In this document: one piece after another, positions 5,868-6,480 of the stretch
Position numbering within the stretch: position 1 is the stretch's first letter
How the letters are laid out: each line of letters begins with the position of its first letter
From: QYOJ01 sp043806735
GTDB taxonomy: Bacteria; Bacteroidota; Bacteroidia; Bacteroidales; FEN-979
NCBI GenBank assembly: GCA_043806735.1
Contig: JAZDGR010000121.1
Span: 1-6,480, forward strand
DNA: 6,480 nucleotides
Direction: 5' to 3'
Position numbers and translations under genes: made by a program
The notes under the pieces: generated by a model
What the model was told of the DNA's origin: nothing
Databases searched by the model: none
Seen by the model: only the letters and a program-made list of their open reading frames with translations

Positions 5868-6480
5868 TTACGGTTGATAAATCCTCGCATTATCGCGGTA
5901 ACCGGTTGCCGGATTGCTGTACCAATCGAGATAGATAAAGCCGGAGGACTCTGCCCATTCAGCAAAATGGAGGTAGGTAGCCGTGATGATGGAATATTCA
6001 ATGGGGTAATCAAACGTTCCCGGGAAATCCAGAGCCCAGGGAAGGTTGGTACTGGTCCTGTAATACCTGGACAATCCGGGATTGCTTGCGTCATCCTTTG
6101 TTCCAAGCATAGCAATAGAGGGAAAAATCAGATGCCACATAGCTTCCGCCTATGACCGAGATGGTTATTTCAATCGGGACCGGCGTCACATAGGGCTCAC
6201 CCAACTCGGTGTTGGAGAATCCGGGCATCAGGTCGGAGGTATTATCAAATACGATGATGGTCGGTTTGGTCTGACCGGCTTCTGTATGATTGGCATTCAG
6301 GGTGATGATTCCTTTCAGAAGGGAGTAGCCGGTCACCGTATAATCCGATGGCGATACCCCGGCGGCATCGGGCAACTGGAATCCGAATCCGTTCAGGAGG
6401 CTTGCCCCGTTCGCCCGGACCGTGAAGGTACTAAAAATTTCCTTTACTTTGTTGGCGGCATTGGTCACTGTCTTGAACCG
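5868..6480 (-). pseudogene. LruC-domain protein, C-terminal part, frameshifted; 5' end beyond window
   Basis: Two frames together match the C-terminal LruC (DUF4842-like) domain found in secreted or surface proteins of Bacteroidota and in Leptospira LruC. Frame one, open from the right edge to a TGA at 6091-6093, contains TNAANKVKEIFSTF, NGFGFQLP, TLNANHTEAGQTKPTIIVF and PYVTP. Frame two, ending in TAA at 5868-5870, contains GTKDDASNPG, RYYRTSTNLPWAL, FDYPIE, YLHFAEWAESSG and DWY, which are the expected downstream blocks. They join around 6100-6140. The segment I expect between them in homologues (a WNPF-then-REVHLP-like stretch of roughly 25-30 residues, from memory) is missing, so this looks like an out-of-frame deletion rather than a single-base error. 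A genuine inactivation, an assembly collapse or a sequencing error are all possible. A GTG within the first frame (6468) is not a real start, since homology continues to the edge. The gene ends 148 bp before parC and is probably transcribed separately. Confidence 0.85.

Noticed and set aside
5868..6140. Independent small gene starting at ATG 6140
   Set aside because: Its content is the C-terminal portion of the LruC domain and continues the domain read in the other frame upstream, so it is a fragment rather than a separate gene.
1..6480. A dedicated defence or novel multi-gene system
   Set aside because: The genes are a topoisomerase subunit, an oxidative-stress enzyme, a lipoprotein, an esterase and a broken surface-protein gene; nothing shows they act together. 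The unusual signal is in the repeats.

Overview
The window looks like chromosomal DNA from a member of the Bacteroidota, probably a Bacteroidales-like anaerobe or microaerobe. The evidence is a Bacteroidota-type topoisomerase IV A subunit without a visible GyrA box, an LruC-domain protein, a class A flavodiiron protein, a small lipoprotein with a classical lipobox, a TAnnTTTG-type -7 promoter box, and the near absence of Shine-Dalgarno sites. All genes lie on the minus strand, so they read from right to left.

From right to left: (i) 5868-6480 is the 3' end of an LruC-domain gene that enters from the right edge and is broken by a frameshift, probably a deletion between two short repeats. (ii) 5720-5867 is intergenic and holds a probable parC promoter and two blocks of 7-bp tandem repeats, one ending a few bases before the parC start. 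(iii) 2987-5719 is parC, with a TTG start and a C-terminal tail of about 70 residues made entirely of translated 7-bp repeats. (iv) 2924-2986 is a short spacer with another 7-bp array and a 10-bp array that sets three ATGs in three frames in front of the next gene. (v) 1679-2923 is a flavodiiron protein with all iron ligands present. (vi) 819-1649 is an unrecognised lipoprotein. (vii) 1-809 is an alpha/beta hydrolase of the hormone-sensitive-lipase type, cut by the left edge.

Gaps from parC leftward are 63, 29 and 9 bp with no clear terminator, so parC, the flavodiiron gene, the lipoprotein and the hydrolase may share a transcript. The products do not form an obvious pathway: DNA decatenation, oxygen or NO detoxification, an envelope lipoprotein and an esterase.

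The most unusual content is the 7-bp repeat system. Several different heptamers occur in blocks on both sides of parC and inside its 3' end. Because 7 is not a multiple of 3, these arrays translate as 7-residue peptide repeats, and two of the three frames stay open across the tail. One heptamer array occurs in opposite orientations at the two ends of parC. I see no CRISPR array, RNA gene, insertion sequence or defence system.
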